Source: Euprymna scolopes
Lineage: Eukaryota; Mollusca; Cephalopoda; Sepiida; Sepiolidae
DNA length: 23,779 bases
Assembly: GCA_024364805.1 (NCBI GenBank)
Contig: CM044502.1
Span: forward strand, 9,789,169-9,812,947
Direction of reading: 5' to 3'
Shown: piece after piece, positions 1 to 8,837 of the stretch
How positions within the stretch are numbered: position 1 is the first letter of the stretch
How the letters are laid out: each line of letters opens with the position of its first letter
Position numbers and translations under genes: made by a program
The notes under the pieces: model-generated
Seen by the model: only the letters and a program-made list of their open reading frames with translations
What the model was told of the DNA's origin: nothing
Database searches by the model: none

Positions 1-97
1 ATATACATTTTATAACTTACTATATATATATATATATTTCATGAAACTACTAAACTCTATTCATGATTTTGGGGCTGCTGGAATAACTATTTAAAAT

Positions 98-151
98 ACA
101 TACACAATGCATAACATCGCTACCATGAAACCTGACATAGTTATATGGAAT

Positions 152-214
<63 letters not shown>

Positions 215-515
215 GCAACCTTCGTTGAAGTGAGTGTCCCTAATGATGGAGGTCTGAACAGAGCTGAAAAGGAGGAACAGACCACATGTCAAGATCTCAT
301 GTATAGAAAGAAACTGGAATCTTAAGAAGATATCAATCATACCAGTTATTATAGGTTCCACAGGACTTATGAAGAAGAACCTAAAGTCCTATCTAACTAA
401 TATTCCTGGTGAACCAAGTCCAAAAGAGATCCAGACAATTGCACTTAAGGGAACAACGAGGATACTAAAAAGAGCTCTCGGTTGGTTTCAATAAAAAGCA
501 GGGCAATGTTGGCAG
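98..515 (+). pseudogene. RLE-type LINE (family C-like) C-terminal endonuclease fragment
   Basis: This is a decayed 3' coding end of a non-LTR retrotransposon with a restriction-like endonuclease. Reading from about 125, the frame gives KPDIVIWNK, then a microsatellite-encoded Glu-Arg run, then VATFVEVSVPND and LNRAEKEEQ. This matches the usual order RPD...(I/V)D-VPxD...EKEK-KYQDL of these proteins. After a stop and frame change near 325 come IPVIIGSTGLMKKNLKSYL and IQTIALKGTTRILKRALG, the familiar C-terminal tail. The copy is 5' truncated, and I cannot place its upstream edge well. The subfamily differs from the minus-strand copy at 13818-17516. No autonomous function is expected. Family identity is firm by motif order; exact clade (R2/R4/Dong group) is from memory. 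Confidence 0.75.
157..212. repeat. (AG)28 microsatellite inside LINE coding sequence
   Basis: Perfect 56-base AG run. It interrupts the endonuclease reading frame between the KPDIVIWNK and VATFVEV motifs and encodes an in-frame Glu-Arg repeat. It therefore expanded inside the LINE copy and is not flanking DNA. Confidence 0.95.
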
Positions 516-610
516 CTGGTTTGGCTACCTCATACACAGTCTTACAATCTTCAAAAGAAACAAAAATTAAAAAAAATTCAAATGTTATATATGCATGTAT
601 GTGAAAAATC

Positions 611-642
<32 letters not shown>

Positions 643-653
643 ATGTGTGTGTA
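611..653. repeat. Compound (TA)n(TG)n microsatellite
   Basis: TA repeat passing into TG repeat with TATG interruptions. It lies just left of dispersed repeat R copy 1, as a TA tract does at copy 2. The 516-610 stretch before it is AT-rich with no recognisable feature. Confidence 0.9.
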
Positions 654-669
654 TGTTCCCTTTTTTGTT

Positions 670-1089
670 TTATTTTACTTCAGTCGAAGTTCTCAGAAGT
701 TAACTCTATATGAGATACATAGATATTCGAATGTTCCATTTATTTCACCAAAACTGAGTTAGTAAAGAAGTTAAGAACATAATTTTCCTCTCCCCAATTA
801 ACCATTTTTATACGTTATAGTATATCATTTATTTTGGTCTCTTAGTCTTACTGAATTCCAAGACAAGAATTTATCTAGCCTGGTGGAGTATCCAGTTTCG
901 TGCTGTTACTTGAGGAAACATCATTTGGAGAATGTGCACCATTCCTAGTAACAGTTAATTACGGTTAGCGATTGTGAGGAGATCTTATTTGGTCAACGAA
1001 TACTATGTGATTTTGAATATTTGGTCAGGGTTTACTTCTATGGAAAGAGTATCCTCATGCCAGGTTGTTCTGACAAACCCCTGTACTGA
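670..1089. repeat. Dispersed repeat R, copy 1
   Basis: About 420 bases that align throughout with 12882-13334 in the same orientation. Shared blocks include CAGTCGAAGTTCTCAG, TTTTCCTCTCCCCAATTAAC, AATTTATCTAG, ATTTGGTCAGGGTTTACTTC and CATGCCAGGTTGTTCTG. This copy lacks about 30 bases near its left end that copy 2 has. Both copies have a TA/TG microsatellite on the left. If transcribed on the minus strand, the microsatellite would be a 3' tail, as in many SINEs and short LINE ends. No coding signature or tRNA boxes were seen, so its class is unknown. Confidence 0.8.
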
Positions 1090-1284
1090 GAGATCTTAGA
1101 CACTCGAGGAAAGTGTCTAATAGGCATTCAAGTTCTCTCCTGTATGTAAGTATGTGTCCAAATCACAACAGAAACTGAAGTGCACTGTGCGTGACAGATA
1201 CTTTTAGTCAAAAGCTGCTTTTGTAAATCATCTGAAATAATCAAAGACAGGAACAACAGTCTTATGAGGAGGCTTTTACAGTAC

Positions 1285-1402
1285 ATCCGGCAACACTAAG
1301 TTGTCATATTTGTAGTCTAATCTGCAAACCTAAAAGTGGACTGACACAACATTCGAGAATTCACAAGATTATCATGCGACTTAATTTACAATAAAGAAAG
1401 TT
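1285..1402 (+). pseudogene. C2H2 zinc-finger-like remnant
   Basis: One frame reads CHIC, then twelve residues including CKPKSGL, then HSRIH. That is a clean C-x2-C-x12-H-x3-H zinc finger, followed within about 13 codons by a stop. Single fingers of this type occur in host C2H2 genes, which are greatly expanded in cephalopods, and in LINE proteins. No second finger or linker is visible, so it is more likely an element remnant or an isolated gene fragment. 1090-1284 and 1403-1795 show nothing recognisable. Confidence 0.35.
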
Positions 1403-1795
1403 TGTACATCACATATGTGTACTTTCATGAAGGACTAAAGCCGGGTTAAAAAGTCACCAAGTACTGACAAACGCACAACACTTAACTGAACAGATGGCAA
1501 ACTTCTGCTATGAAGTAGCAATCATTATGTATGTGGTTTTTATAAAGCTGTATGCCATCGTAAAATGAACGTCGAGAGACAAAAGAACAAAAACAAATTA
1601 TTGAAAATGTTTTCATTTTTCAGAACATTGTTCCCATACTGTTAATATAATCCGAAATTTTGCAAAATATTTTTATATTTGGGAAGAAATTGTCTCCTTA
1701 AAAAGAAAACGTTGTTTCTATTTACAAAAATAACGCTTTAAAGTAGATGTTATGTAAAGTTTCCAAAAATAGTAGTCGTAGAAAATAAATTCCTT

Positions 1796-1890
1796 CTTTT
1801 TTTTAGTTATGATGAATATTAGTTATTTTTTTTAGTTATGATGAATATAAGTTATTTATTTTTTAGTTATGATAAATATTAGTTTATTAT
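1796..1890. repeat. AT-rich minisatellite, about 3 units of 30 bp
   Basis: Three adjacent units of T-run followed by TTAGTTATGATGAATATTAG, with small length changes in the T-run and one G to A change in the third unit. It is non-coding. Confidence 0.8.
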
Positions 1891-2490
1891 TGATGATTCT
1901 CTTATTTTCTTGTAGGACTACTTTTTTTCTTAAATTCTGAATGACGTCATATTTATAGGTGTTTGATGACGCTACCTATTCTCCTCATCGTAACTTCTCT
2001 CGTTGTCGCTGTGTCGTCTAGTCATTGCTATAAAAATAAGCTTTTTATGATAAAAAAGATCACGTAAGGAGACGTTCGGTGACTATTTCGATAAATGGTT
2101 TTCTTTGGAAAGGATTGGCTTAGGAGATAGAGATTCATATCTATTTAGCAAATTATATACTTCTAAATGAACTTTTAAACAGGCAGGGACCTCAGAGTCG
2201 TCTTTCTGTACAAATTGTCGATTTTTCTATACTATTGGCGGTGTCTCATTCGCACGGCTTCCACCGAGAGACTTATCTGAAAAAATGTTTCTCATTGAAT
2301 GTGAAACATTTTATCTTCTTTTTCAGATGGATTTTTTCTTTTGCAGATATAAGAAAACCTTTAAGAGTTTTGGCGATTAACAAGACCGAATAATTAATAT
2401 TCTCTAGGATTGAACAGTGGTCAATTATCAACTTTTGGTTACTGAAGGGGACAAATAAGTGGAAATTCATATGAGAATGTTTCCTCTGTG
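1891..2490. other. Non-coding stretch with CRE-like and TATA-like motifs
   Basis: No gene or recognised repeat was found in these 600 bases. A perfect CRE core TGACGTCAT lies at 1942-1950 and TATAAAAAT lies at 2029-2037, about 80 bases apart. The spacing would suit a plus-strand promoter, but no transcript or downstream reading frame supports one. Confidence 0.2.
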
Positions 2491-2499
2491 TGGTGCCAC

Positions 2500-3010
2500 A
2501 TGTTTAAGCTGAAAAAAATGTCTACAAGTTGACTAAATTGTTTAAAGAAGGGCAGAGCAGATTTAACAATGTAGACAGGCCAGCGAAGTGACGTCAGCGA
2601 ATCAGTCAATGTCATTATTTAGTCCGATAGAAGAACAGTCGATGACATTTCACGGATTTTGAGGTTATCTCTTGGAGCAGCACAAGTCCATGACGTCCTG
2701 GGATACTTGAGCCCAAATGGACGAGAGTTGAGGTGTCTCAGCTGTGTCCTTCCAGCTTTGAGAAGCATGGTGATGAGTTTTTGAGAAGGTGGTAACATAC
2801 GAAAAGACATGCGTTTGGCACTATGTGTCCAAACGGCATTTTCTTATAGTGGAAGTATGTAGAGTCTCCACAGAAGAGAAGTTCACGTCCCAGTGGGAAA
2901 TGGAATAATACGAACAGTGCCAACTATTGTGAACTCATGAGATAGGTCAAGAAAGGCGAAGAAACAAACGCAGAGCTAGTCAGAGGGAGTCATCAACCTA
3001 AACCGTGCTG
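2500..3010 (+). pseudogene. Decayed mariner-like transposase
   Basis: Pieces of a mariner transposase run in the right order over several frames. They are LFKEGRA, then DRRTVDDISRILRLSLGAA (helix-turn-helix region, like DRRLTVREIAEELGISSGSA), then EKHGDEFLRR, then VTYEKTCVWHYVSKR (where VTGDETWVHHYEPESKR is usual), then STEEKFTSQWEM, then SANYCELMR-VKKGEE. The first catalytic Asp of the GDETW motif is lost. Stops and frameshifts occur throughout and the C-terminal half after about 3010 was not found. No terminal inverted repeats were located. It is an old dead DNA transposon. Confidence 0.7.
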
Positions 3011-3216
3011 ACCATCAACAAGCTGGGCTGGGAACTGCTTTTGCGTTTTACTCAATATTAGGATATCTATACTACAAGGATATCTATACCTATTGAGCTT
3101 ATTATATATCTACATTACAGCGAGCACTGTTTTCTTTTAATAGTATTAATACATTTACTAGCACATTAAAATAAACTTTGCTCTTTAGACTCTAGGTGTA
3201 ATTCCCCAAATGTTTT

Positions 3217-3233
3217 ATCTATCTATCTATATC

Positions 3234-3279
<46 letters not shown>

Positions 3280-3293
3280 TGATTATGTGTGTA
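3217..3293. repeat. Compound (TATC)n(TA)n(TG)n microsatellite
   Basis: TATC units pass into TA and then a long TG run with TATG and TTATG interruptions. 3011-3216 shows no recognisable feature. Confidence 0.9.
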
Positions 3294-3400
3294 TTACAGA
3301 ATTATGATTAAATATTATTACATGCATAAAAGTTATGCCTATGGACTTGAATGTTTCCCGCTTTCAGCATGGATGTAGCGAGGATCGAATGCATTGCACA

Positions 3401-3403
<3 letters not shown>

Positions 3404-3469
<66 letters not shown>
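3404..3469. repeat. (TA)33 microsatellite
   Basis: Perfect 66-base TA run. Open frames crossing it encode only Tyr-Ile repeats and are not genes. Confidence 0.95.
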
Positions 3470-3470
<1 letters not shown>

Positions 3471-3561
3471 TCCTATAAATTCGTTTTTCTTTTGTGTGTA
3501 TTGCTATTCATATAAAAAATGCATTATTGTGTTATATTGTATTATGTCTGCCTTAAACGGA

Positions 3562-3626
3562 CCTGAAGACGATTCCAGTCAAAGATACCCCAACCCGAAG
3601 AAGATTCCAGCCAGAATAACACCAGA
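3562..3626. repeat. Imperfect 32-bp tandem duplication
   Basis: CCTGAAGACGATTCCAGTCA at 3562 recurs as CCCGAAGAAGATTCCAGCCA at 3594. It lies in a short open stretch after the TA tract, with no protein signature that I recognise. 3627-3898 holds nothing identifiable. Confidence 0.55.
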
Positions 3627-3898
3627 ACAAAACCTTATCCCGAGAAAGTGACAACCAATATCCTAAATATGCTTTTACTCTTCGCTCTAACAAAAAGACG
3701 TCTAACCGACAGATCTTCATGCTCCTACCATATTGACCGGCAATCGTGTTACAATCTGGTACCGTTTCCAGGACATTTAATATAACATGTTGGTCGATCA
3801 CGACAATGGCCGACCTACAAATACCCTACATTAAACTCACCCTAAAACTAATTCGCAACATAAATTTTAGTTCGTGTTATATAGTGGGATGAGTCATT

Positions 3899-4340
3899 TA
3901 TACTAGCCTGGGTTCCCGACGTTGCCCGACGTTGCCCGGTTTTTTGAAGGTGTGTGTTGAGCAAAACAAAAATATCAAAAATCGAAAGTGGTAGTAGGCA
4001 GGCTTGAACGCGCCCCGCAAAGAAGAAAAGAACGTAAGAAAAAAACGTGACGTCTTTGATGTTGCGCCCATCGCCAAGTGACGTAGGTTTGTATGAGGCC
4101 TATTCAATCGAAAAGAAGACGATGCCATTCGAAAATATCGGCGAAAAAGTGACCCATCCCTGTAGAAACGTGCCCAGTTGAGGGTGAAGCAATTAATATT
4201 TTGGGTTAATCTTTCGATATTTGTCGTTCGAAGGGTCGTGATTACAAACGATACTAATCTCATGAAAATCCGTCGTCTCTGTCAGAAAGTTTTAGACAGA
4301 TATACATACATTAAAACAGACAAGTGAGAGTCATATTATA
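3899..4340 (-). mobile_element. tRNA-like SINE with hairpin tail, copy A
   Basis: About 440 bases shared with the copies at 5697-6708 and 11622-12025. On the minus strand the order is: a TATG-rich start, a conserved body (GACAGAGACGA, CGCCGATATTTTC), a tRNA-like promoter, then a tail of GGGCAACGTCGGG hairpin units ending in GCTAGTATA. The A-box-like GGGCGCAACATC lies at 4058-4070 and the B-box-like GCGTTCAAGCC at 4001-4011. The hairpin half is duplicated here. The tail style (GC hairpin, then CTAGT, then a TA-type repeat) resembles RTE-clade LINE ends as I remember them, so an RTE-type partner is plausible. Its promoter sits internally and not at the 5' end, which is unusual for a SINE. Confidence 0.7.
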
Positions 4341-4344
4341 AATG

Positions 4345-4565
4345 TACAGCCATTGTCTCCTTGACTACTGTATGGATTTCATATAAATTAAGGCACCGTA
4401 GTACCCATGTGTGAGGTACACGATGATATGCTTATTGATCATCAACTCAAGCCATACTTAGCTTTCTCTGCTTCTTTCTACAGTCCTCAAAGAAAGTCTT
4501 ATTACTTAACAATTAGTCTTTTGTGCTTGAACATTTCCTCCCTTACCTTACTGGTTCTTTTTCCA
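4345..4565 (-). pseudogene. Decayed RLE-type LINE reverse transcriptase fragment 1
   Basis: On the minus strand one frame gives STKD, then NKTFFEDCRKKQRKLSMA, stop, VDDQ, stop, AYHRVPHTWV, then LRCLNLYEI. It follows the motif A region of family C reverse transcriptases, whose usual form is TKDQLLIDK...MAWVDYKKAYD.VPHSWI. At least three in-frame stops are present, including a TGG to TGA change in the MAW motif. It abuts the 5' end of SINE copy A, which marks its truncation. Confidence 0.75.
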
Positions 4566-4654
4566 CGTATGCTACGAAAGAGAGGTATAATAGATACTGT
4601 TTACAACCAGGCCAGTGGAGAACTTCATCTTTACTTTCTAGAGAGTTAAGTTTC

Positions 4655-4792
4655 ATTCGTTTTTGATATGAGTGTCGTATATGTTTTTTTTTAAGTAATC
4701 AATCCAAGCCATGCTAGGTTTCCTCTGCCTTTTGCTACAGTCTGTAAAATTATAATACGTAAAGGTTAGAATTTGATCTTTCGAATTGATAT
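4655..4792 (-). pseudogene. Decayed RLE-type LINE reverse transcriptase fragment 2
   Basis: The minus strand reads KDQIL, then DCSKRQRKPSMAWIDYLKK followed by a YDT-like remnant. This is the same motif A region as the fragment 240 bases to the left, but with a different set of changes. MAWIDY is intact, including its catalytic Asp. The two fragments are therefore a diverged direct repeat: either two separate LINE insertions or one local duplication. Confidence 0.7.
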
Positions 4793-5206
4793 GTAAATAG
4801 TTCTCTGGCGAAAAAAAGTAACAATGCCTTCTTATATTTGTATGTTTCGCTAAATGTCGGAAATTGATTTGGCTTCCAATATTCGTAGTCAAGCTTGGTT
4901 ACATTGTGATTACGTCACAATTACGTAATGACTGGAAATTTCTGAATACCTATTCCTGAAAAGCTTCTAAAGTACATTTTTAGGATATAATGCCAATGTT
5001 TAATTGCATCAAATAAAAAGATAAATACGAAGCTTTTTGTGATTGATATCTGAGAGTAATGCGCGTATTTCGCAATTTTCAGCTATGCAACGTAAACTGC
5101 TACTAACTGCCATTTCCTATTCCGTGTGGGTAGGCTTAGGTTGAGATAAATTGGGAAAGGGGGCAGATAATCTGTTTGAAGAAAACTGAAGACCTCCTAA
5201 AAAATG

Positions 5207-5434
5207 AAACTACAGCTCGTAATTCAATACAACCCGTTTATTCTCTTGTGGAGTTGCACACGTAAGAGCAAGTTGAAAGAAGAACGTGTCATCAATTTCC
5301 CTCTCAACATTTTCCCCTTGAACTATTGGATAATGATATATGTCTGCAATTTTTTCCCTAGTGGTCTTTATATCAACGATCGTGTGTCCAAGTCTCCCGA
5401 TGGCTCGTAAAGTTTCTATTTTGCAAAAGGAAAC
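5207..5434 (-). other. Unrecognised open frame, possible exon
   Basis: The minus-strand frame reads ETLRAIGRLGHTIVDIKTTR, then about 50 more residues ending NYEL and a stop. Its composition is protein-like, unlike the shadow frames nearby. Directly upstream on that strand is a pyrimidine-rich stretch ending in AAAATAG, which would serve as a splice acceptor. I do not recognise the family, and no partner exon or AATAAA in a sensible place was found. It could equally be element debris. 4793-5206 and 5435-5696 hold nothing else recognisable. Confidence 0.2.
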
Positions 5435-5696
5435 ATAATAAAACATAAAAAAAACATGAAAAAATAATAAAAACATTAAAACACATAAAAATAATAAAAA
5501 CTACATCTTACATTGCTGTTTTCGGAAAAGTTATAAATAACGCCCAATTTTCAATAACTTACAGGACCCGGGGAAATCCCATGAAATGTGAAATATATTT
5601 AATCAACGAATATGTTCTGATAAAACTAATATATTTTCTTCATAATAAAAAAAGAAGAAGCTTTTTTTTTACAGAACAAAAACGTGGTATTTATAA

Positions 5697-6708
5697 GTTG
5701 AGCAAAAAAAAAAACAAGAGGAAAATTGCGAGCGCAAAATATAGAGGTAGTTAGCAGGCAGGCTCGAACCCCTACCGCGAAAGTGGAAAAGAAAAACATG
5801 ACGCGTTAGTTGCTGCGCCAAACCAGAAGTGAAGTAGGTTTAAATTAAGGGTAGACAATCGAAAAGAGGCGATGACTTTTGAAAATATCGGCGAAAAAAA
5901 CGAGCCCTTCCTGTAGAAAAGTGCCCAGGGGAGGATAAAGATATCTTACTACTAATGCAATTCTCTATCTATATAAAAGCCAAGTACGTCCAAGGATGGG
6001 TACTGTTGCCATATCTGGGCAGGAGCTGCTAAAAACACCTATCCTGCTTTGACAGAGTACAAAATAGACTTCGTGGCTTACTGGGGGATGCCCTTTTCTC
6101 TACCCTGCAATCTCTCTCCCACAGAAGAGACGTTGCGAGCCTATCCTTGTTTTATCGTTATTTCTATGGCAGGTGCTCGTCTGAACTCCAATCTCTGGTC
6201 CCCCCTCGCCAATCGTTCACGAAAAACACCCGTCTAGCTGAATCCACTGTGAAAAATTTCCCCCACTCTATATCTGTGCCTAAATCAAAACGTAGATTCA
6301 ATGAACACAGCTTCTTTCTTAGAACTGCACGCCTGTGGAACTCTGTTCCGTCTGCCTGCTTTCCACCGGACTACAACTTGGATGTCTTCAAGTCCAACGT
6401 TAACAAATTCCTAATGAACCGCCCCCTTAAGTAAACACTTCATCAAATCTCTACACTAATGTAATGTACTTGCAATAACCCTTATCCCTGAGTGGCTTCC
6501 GGGCCTTGATAAGTGGTGATCACTGTGTAAAAAAAAAAAAAAAAATAAAGGAATTAATATTTTTGGCCAATTTTCCGATATTCGTCGTCCAAAGGGTCGA
6601 ACTTCAAAAGAATGTCGATTTCGTGAAAATGCGTCCCTTCTATAGAAAGTTTTAGGTAGACATATATACAGGCATACATTTAAAGAGACAAGTGAGATTT
6701 ATATTATA
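5697..6708 (-). mobile_element. tRNA-like SINE copy B, split by LINE A1
   Basis: The SINE occupies 5697-5940 and 6551-6708, which join in alignment to copies A and C. A LINE A copy sits between them. The tRNA-like part is the clearest of all copies: on the minus strand the A box TGGCGCAGCAACTAACGC starts at 5820 and the B box GGGTTCGAGCC lies at 5761-5771. The hairpin and CTAGT tail found in copy A are missing at the left end. The 5' end stops next to the poly(A) end of the LINE B fragment at 6712. Confidence 0.7.
5941..6544 (+). mobile_element. LINE A copy 1, 5'-truncated, with poly(A) tail
   Basis: This is the 3' end of an APE-type non-LTR retrotransposon (CR1/Jockey-like group; clade not resolved). 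In order it reads LYLYKSQVRPRM, YCCHIWAGA, DRVQNR, LGDALFSTLQSLSHRRDVAS, LFYRYFYGRCSSELQSLV, SFFLRTARLWNSVP, FKSNVNKFLMNRP and a stop near 6434. At least two frameshifts separate these blocks (after RPRM and after WAGA). The 3' UTR is about 100 bases and ends in a run of A. ATAAAG occurs at 5935-5940 and again at 6545-6550 as a target-site duplication, so both borders are exact. Confidence 0.88.
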
Positions 6709-6711
6709 TAT

Positions 6712-7033
6712 ATTTTTTAACATTTTTTTAATTACATTTTCACCCCAAACAAGGCACATTGCCACTTTGGTGTAGGGGGCTACTATCAGGGTCAGCAACT
6801 ACGGGGTACTATGTAGGGATTTGGGCAGCAAGATGTCGGTTCACGTTGCACTTGAACTTCTGCATGTCAGTACAGTTAGGTAAGCAGGATTCTGGAATGG
6901 AATTCCAGAGTCTAGCGGTTCTGGGGAAGAAACTACTGGAGTAGAAAGATCTTTTATATCTAGGGATCTCTACTGTGGGGTGGGATTAAGCTGCCTGTCA
7001 GGTTTGTCGAGGGTGTCTGCGTCGTGGGGGCAT
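6712..7033 (-). mobile_element. LINE B copy 2, short 3' fragment
   Basis: It aligns on the minus strand with 9868-10225 and covers the last codons (TARLWNSIP-type block, FGLM-like NCTDMQKFK region) and the 3' UTR. Shared blocks on the plus strand include CATTGCCACTTTG, GTAGGGGGCTACTATCAG and CTTGAACTTCTGCATGTCAG. The A-rich 3' end lies directly against SINE copy B. It is 5' truncated at about 7033. Confidence 0.75.
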
Positions 7034-7690
7034 ATTATAAATGATATTTGGAAACGAGGGAAGTCACTGTCATATTTTTGTCCAGGCTTGCTAGGTTTGC
7101 ATTTTTTAAATTAAATTTCGCGTATTTAACCTTTTTTGAAGCAGTTTGACCATCAAAACGGTATTTTACTTTTTTTAAAAATCATAATTGTTAGATGGGC
7201 TAACAAAGGAAGAAATGAGCAAACTATTATATAGACGGATTTTTTAATTATTTAGTTTCTCTTTTCAAACAGGTAGTTTTAGGTATGACCTTAAACGATA
7301 TTCATAACGAGGCCTCATTTGTACCGTAAAGAATGTAACGTAGTTACCATTTTTCCCGGGTCCACTTCGTCTCGGAGCGGTAGTATCTGTTAGGCACTAG
7401 TGCTACCGGATCAGGCTGTCTAAAGATTCTGGCTTCCTGGCCAAAAATTCACCAAACATTGACGTTATGGGGGTGGGGGGTTCCTTTCTCTCTGCAAAAC
7501 TCAATCATGCTATGCAAAGTCAAAACAAAAAACACAACAATGTTCTAAAAAGTATTTTTTAAGGCTTACAATGCAGGAATGTACAGTCGTTATGAGCAAA
7601 TAAATAAATAAATAAATAATTCAAGACTTTTTATATCATTTTTTATTTATATTTATTTATTTATCTTCCTGATTTTTTTTCAACTGTGTA
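7034..7690. other. AT-rich stretch with no gene seen
   Basis: No reading frame or known repeat was found. The only structure is an AAAT/TTTA-rich simple repeat at 7601-7665, directly next to the hammerhead-like fold. Confidence 0.5.
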
Positions 7691-7750
7691 TGGTACTTAT
7701 TCCAAAGGTCCTTTCGGGTCATAACCCATCATCAGTGGAGAAACGAATCC
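7690..7750 (-). ncRNA. Hammerhead-ribozyme-like fold
   Basis: On the minus strand the conserved CTGATGA core (7729-7735) is followed by a four-pair stem II (GGGT at 7724-7727 with ACCC at 7716-7719, loop TATG) and then GAAA (7712-7715). TCCA (7736-7739) can pair with TGGA (7701-7704) to form stem I. That is the type I hammerhead order. Two weaknesses stand out: one extra base lies between CTGATGA and stem II, and stem III would be very short. Short-stem hammerheads are known in Penelope-like elements and retrozymes. Activity cannot be judged from sequence alone. Confidence 0.35.
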
Positions 7751-7760
7751 TCTCTCTATG

Positions 7761-8290
7761 CTGTAAATTTTAAAGTGGTTGTTTTGTTAAATTAATTCCG
7801 TTACATGCTCAGGGGAAATAATTCTTTTTTTTTTTATTTGTTTATAGATTTTAGAGCAAGGGGGCGTAATTAAAAATTCTGTTTAATATGGTTATAACTG
7901 GCCGTTGTTTTGTTACTAAAATAATTAAAAAGAAAGTGTTATTTTAACACCGAAAAAAAAACTTGAGATATAAAAATATTTTTCGAAAATTACTGGACTT
8001 TGTATCAAATAACTCGAAAAGAGGTGATAGGTCGTAAGACAACAACAACCAAACTAAACACCATAAATAAATATTTGAAAACTTAATAAACTTGAAGCAT
8101 AAAGCCTTTTTTTTTACAAATACTCAAACCTGAAAACCAAACAACCAACCAAACCTCTCCACACAGGTAATTTATAACGATGGCTAACAAGCAATAACTA
8201 GTAATGTTCCTTTGAGTCTGAATGACAGCTAGTCTCCACACATATCCAAAAAAGAAAGTACATTTGGGTTATCGGAACAGTCGTTTATTA
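7761..8290. other. AT-rich stretch with no gene seen
   Basis: I see homopolymer A and T runs and scattered AAAC repeats, but no reading frame, repeat copy or RNA that I can support. Confidence 0.5.
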
Positions 8291-8293
8291 ATA

Positions 8294-8330
8294 ACTAGCT
8301 GAAGTACCCGGCGTTGCCAGGTTGTATTTG
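8294..8330 (-). mobile_element. SINE/RTE-type tail fragment E
   Basis: On the minus strand the sequence CCTGGCAACGCCGGGTAC is followed by TTCAGCTAGTTATTAATAA. This is the hairpin and CTAGT terminus seen at copies A and D. The sequence upstream on that strand (8331-8837) does not match the SINE body, so it is either another element with the same tail or too diverged to recognise. Confidence 0.55.
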
Positions 8331-8837
8331 ATATATTTGAATATCCCGTCCTCATAATTATCTTATTGATTAATTAATAATGACTTCTTTTTCTATATCC
8401 CCCATGAAGTAGGAGCAGTAGGTGCGTTTTATTTTATAGAGTTCTCGCCTGTAGCACTACCGCTCTTTTTTAGTTTAATCTTTTTTTCTGTTAGTCCTTC
8501 TTCTTCAAAATGTATGATGCAAGAATTTATACACTCATGAGCAAAAAAAAAAAAGATGGGCAAAGAGTAAAAGAAGGAAGAAATCGATTTTTCTAGTTCA
8601 AAAAAAAAATTCAACATGCCGATATATGTTTGTATGCTTTATTCATCAATCCAAACAAAGATTTTACTCGTTATAAACCATTCTTAGTGTATAATTTGTA
8701 TTTCCTGTTAATTTCACTGTTATGTGACCAGTAGTTCAAGAGTTTGTCCGTTAAATATTTACACACACATACAGCGACTGTTTCATTTAGAAGGAAGAGA
8801 AGATTACTCTCTATCAACAACTATGATATCTTTGGAA

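Noticed and set aside
1891-2490. Solo LTR suggested by CRE and TATA motifs
   Set aside because: No matching partner, no defined ends and no target duplication were seen.
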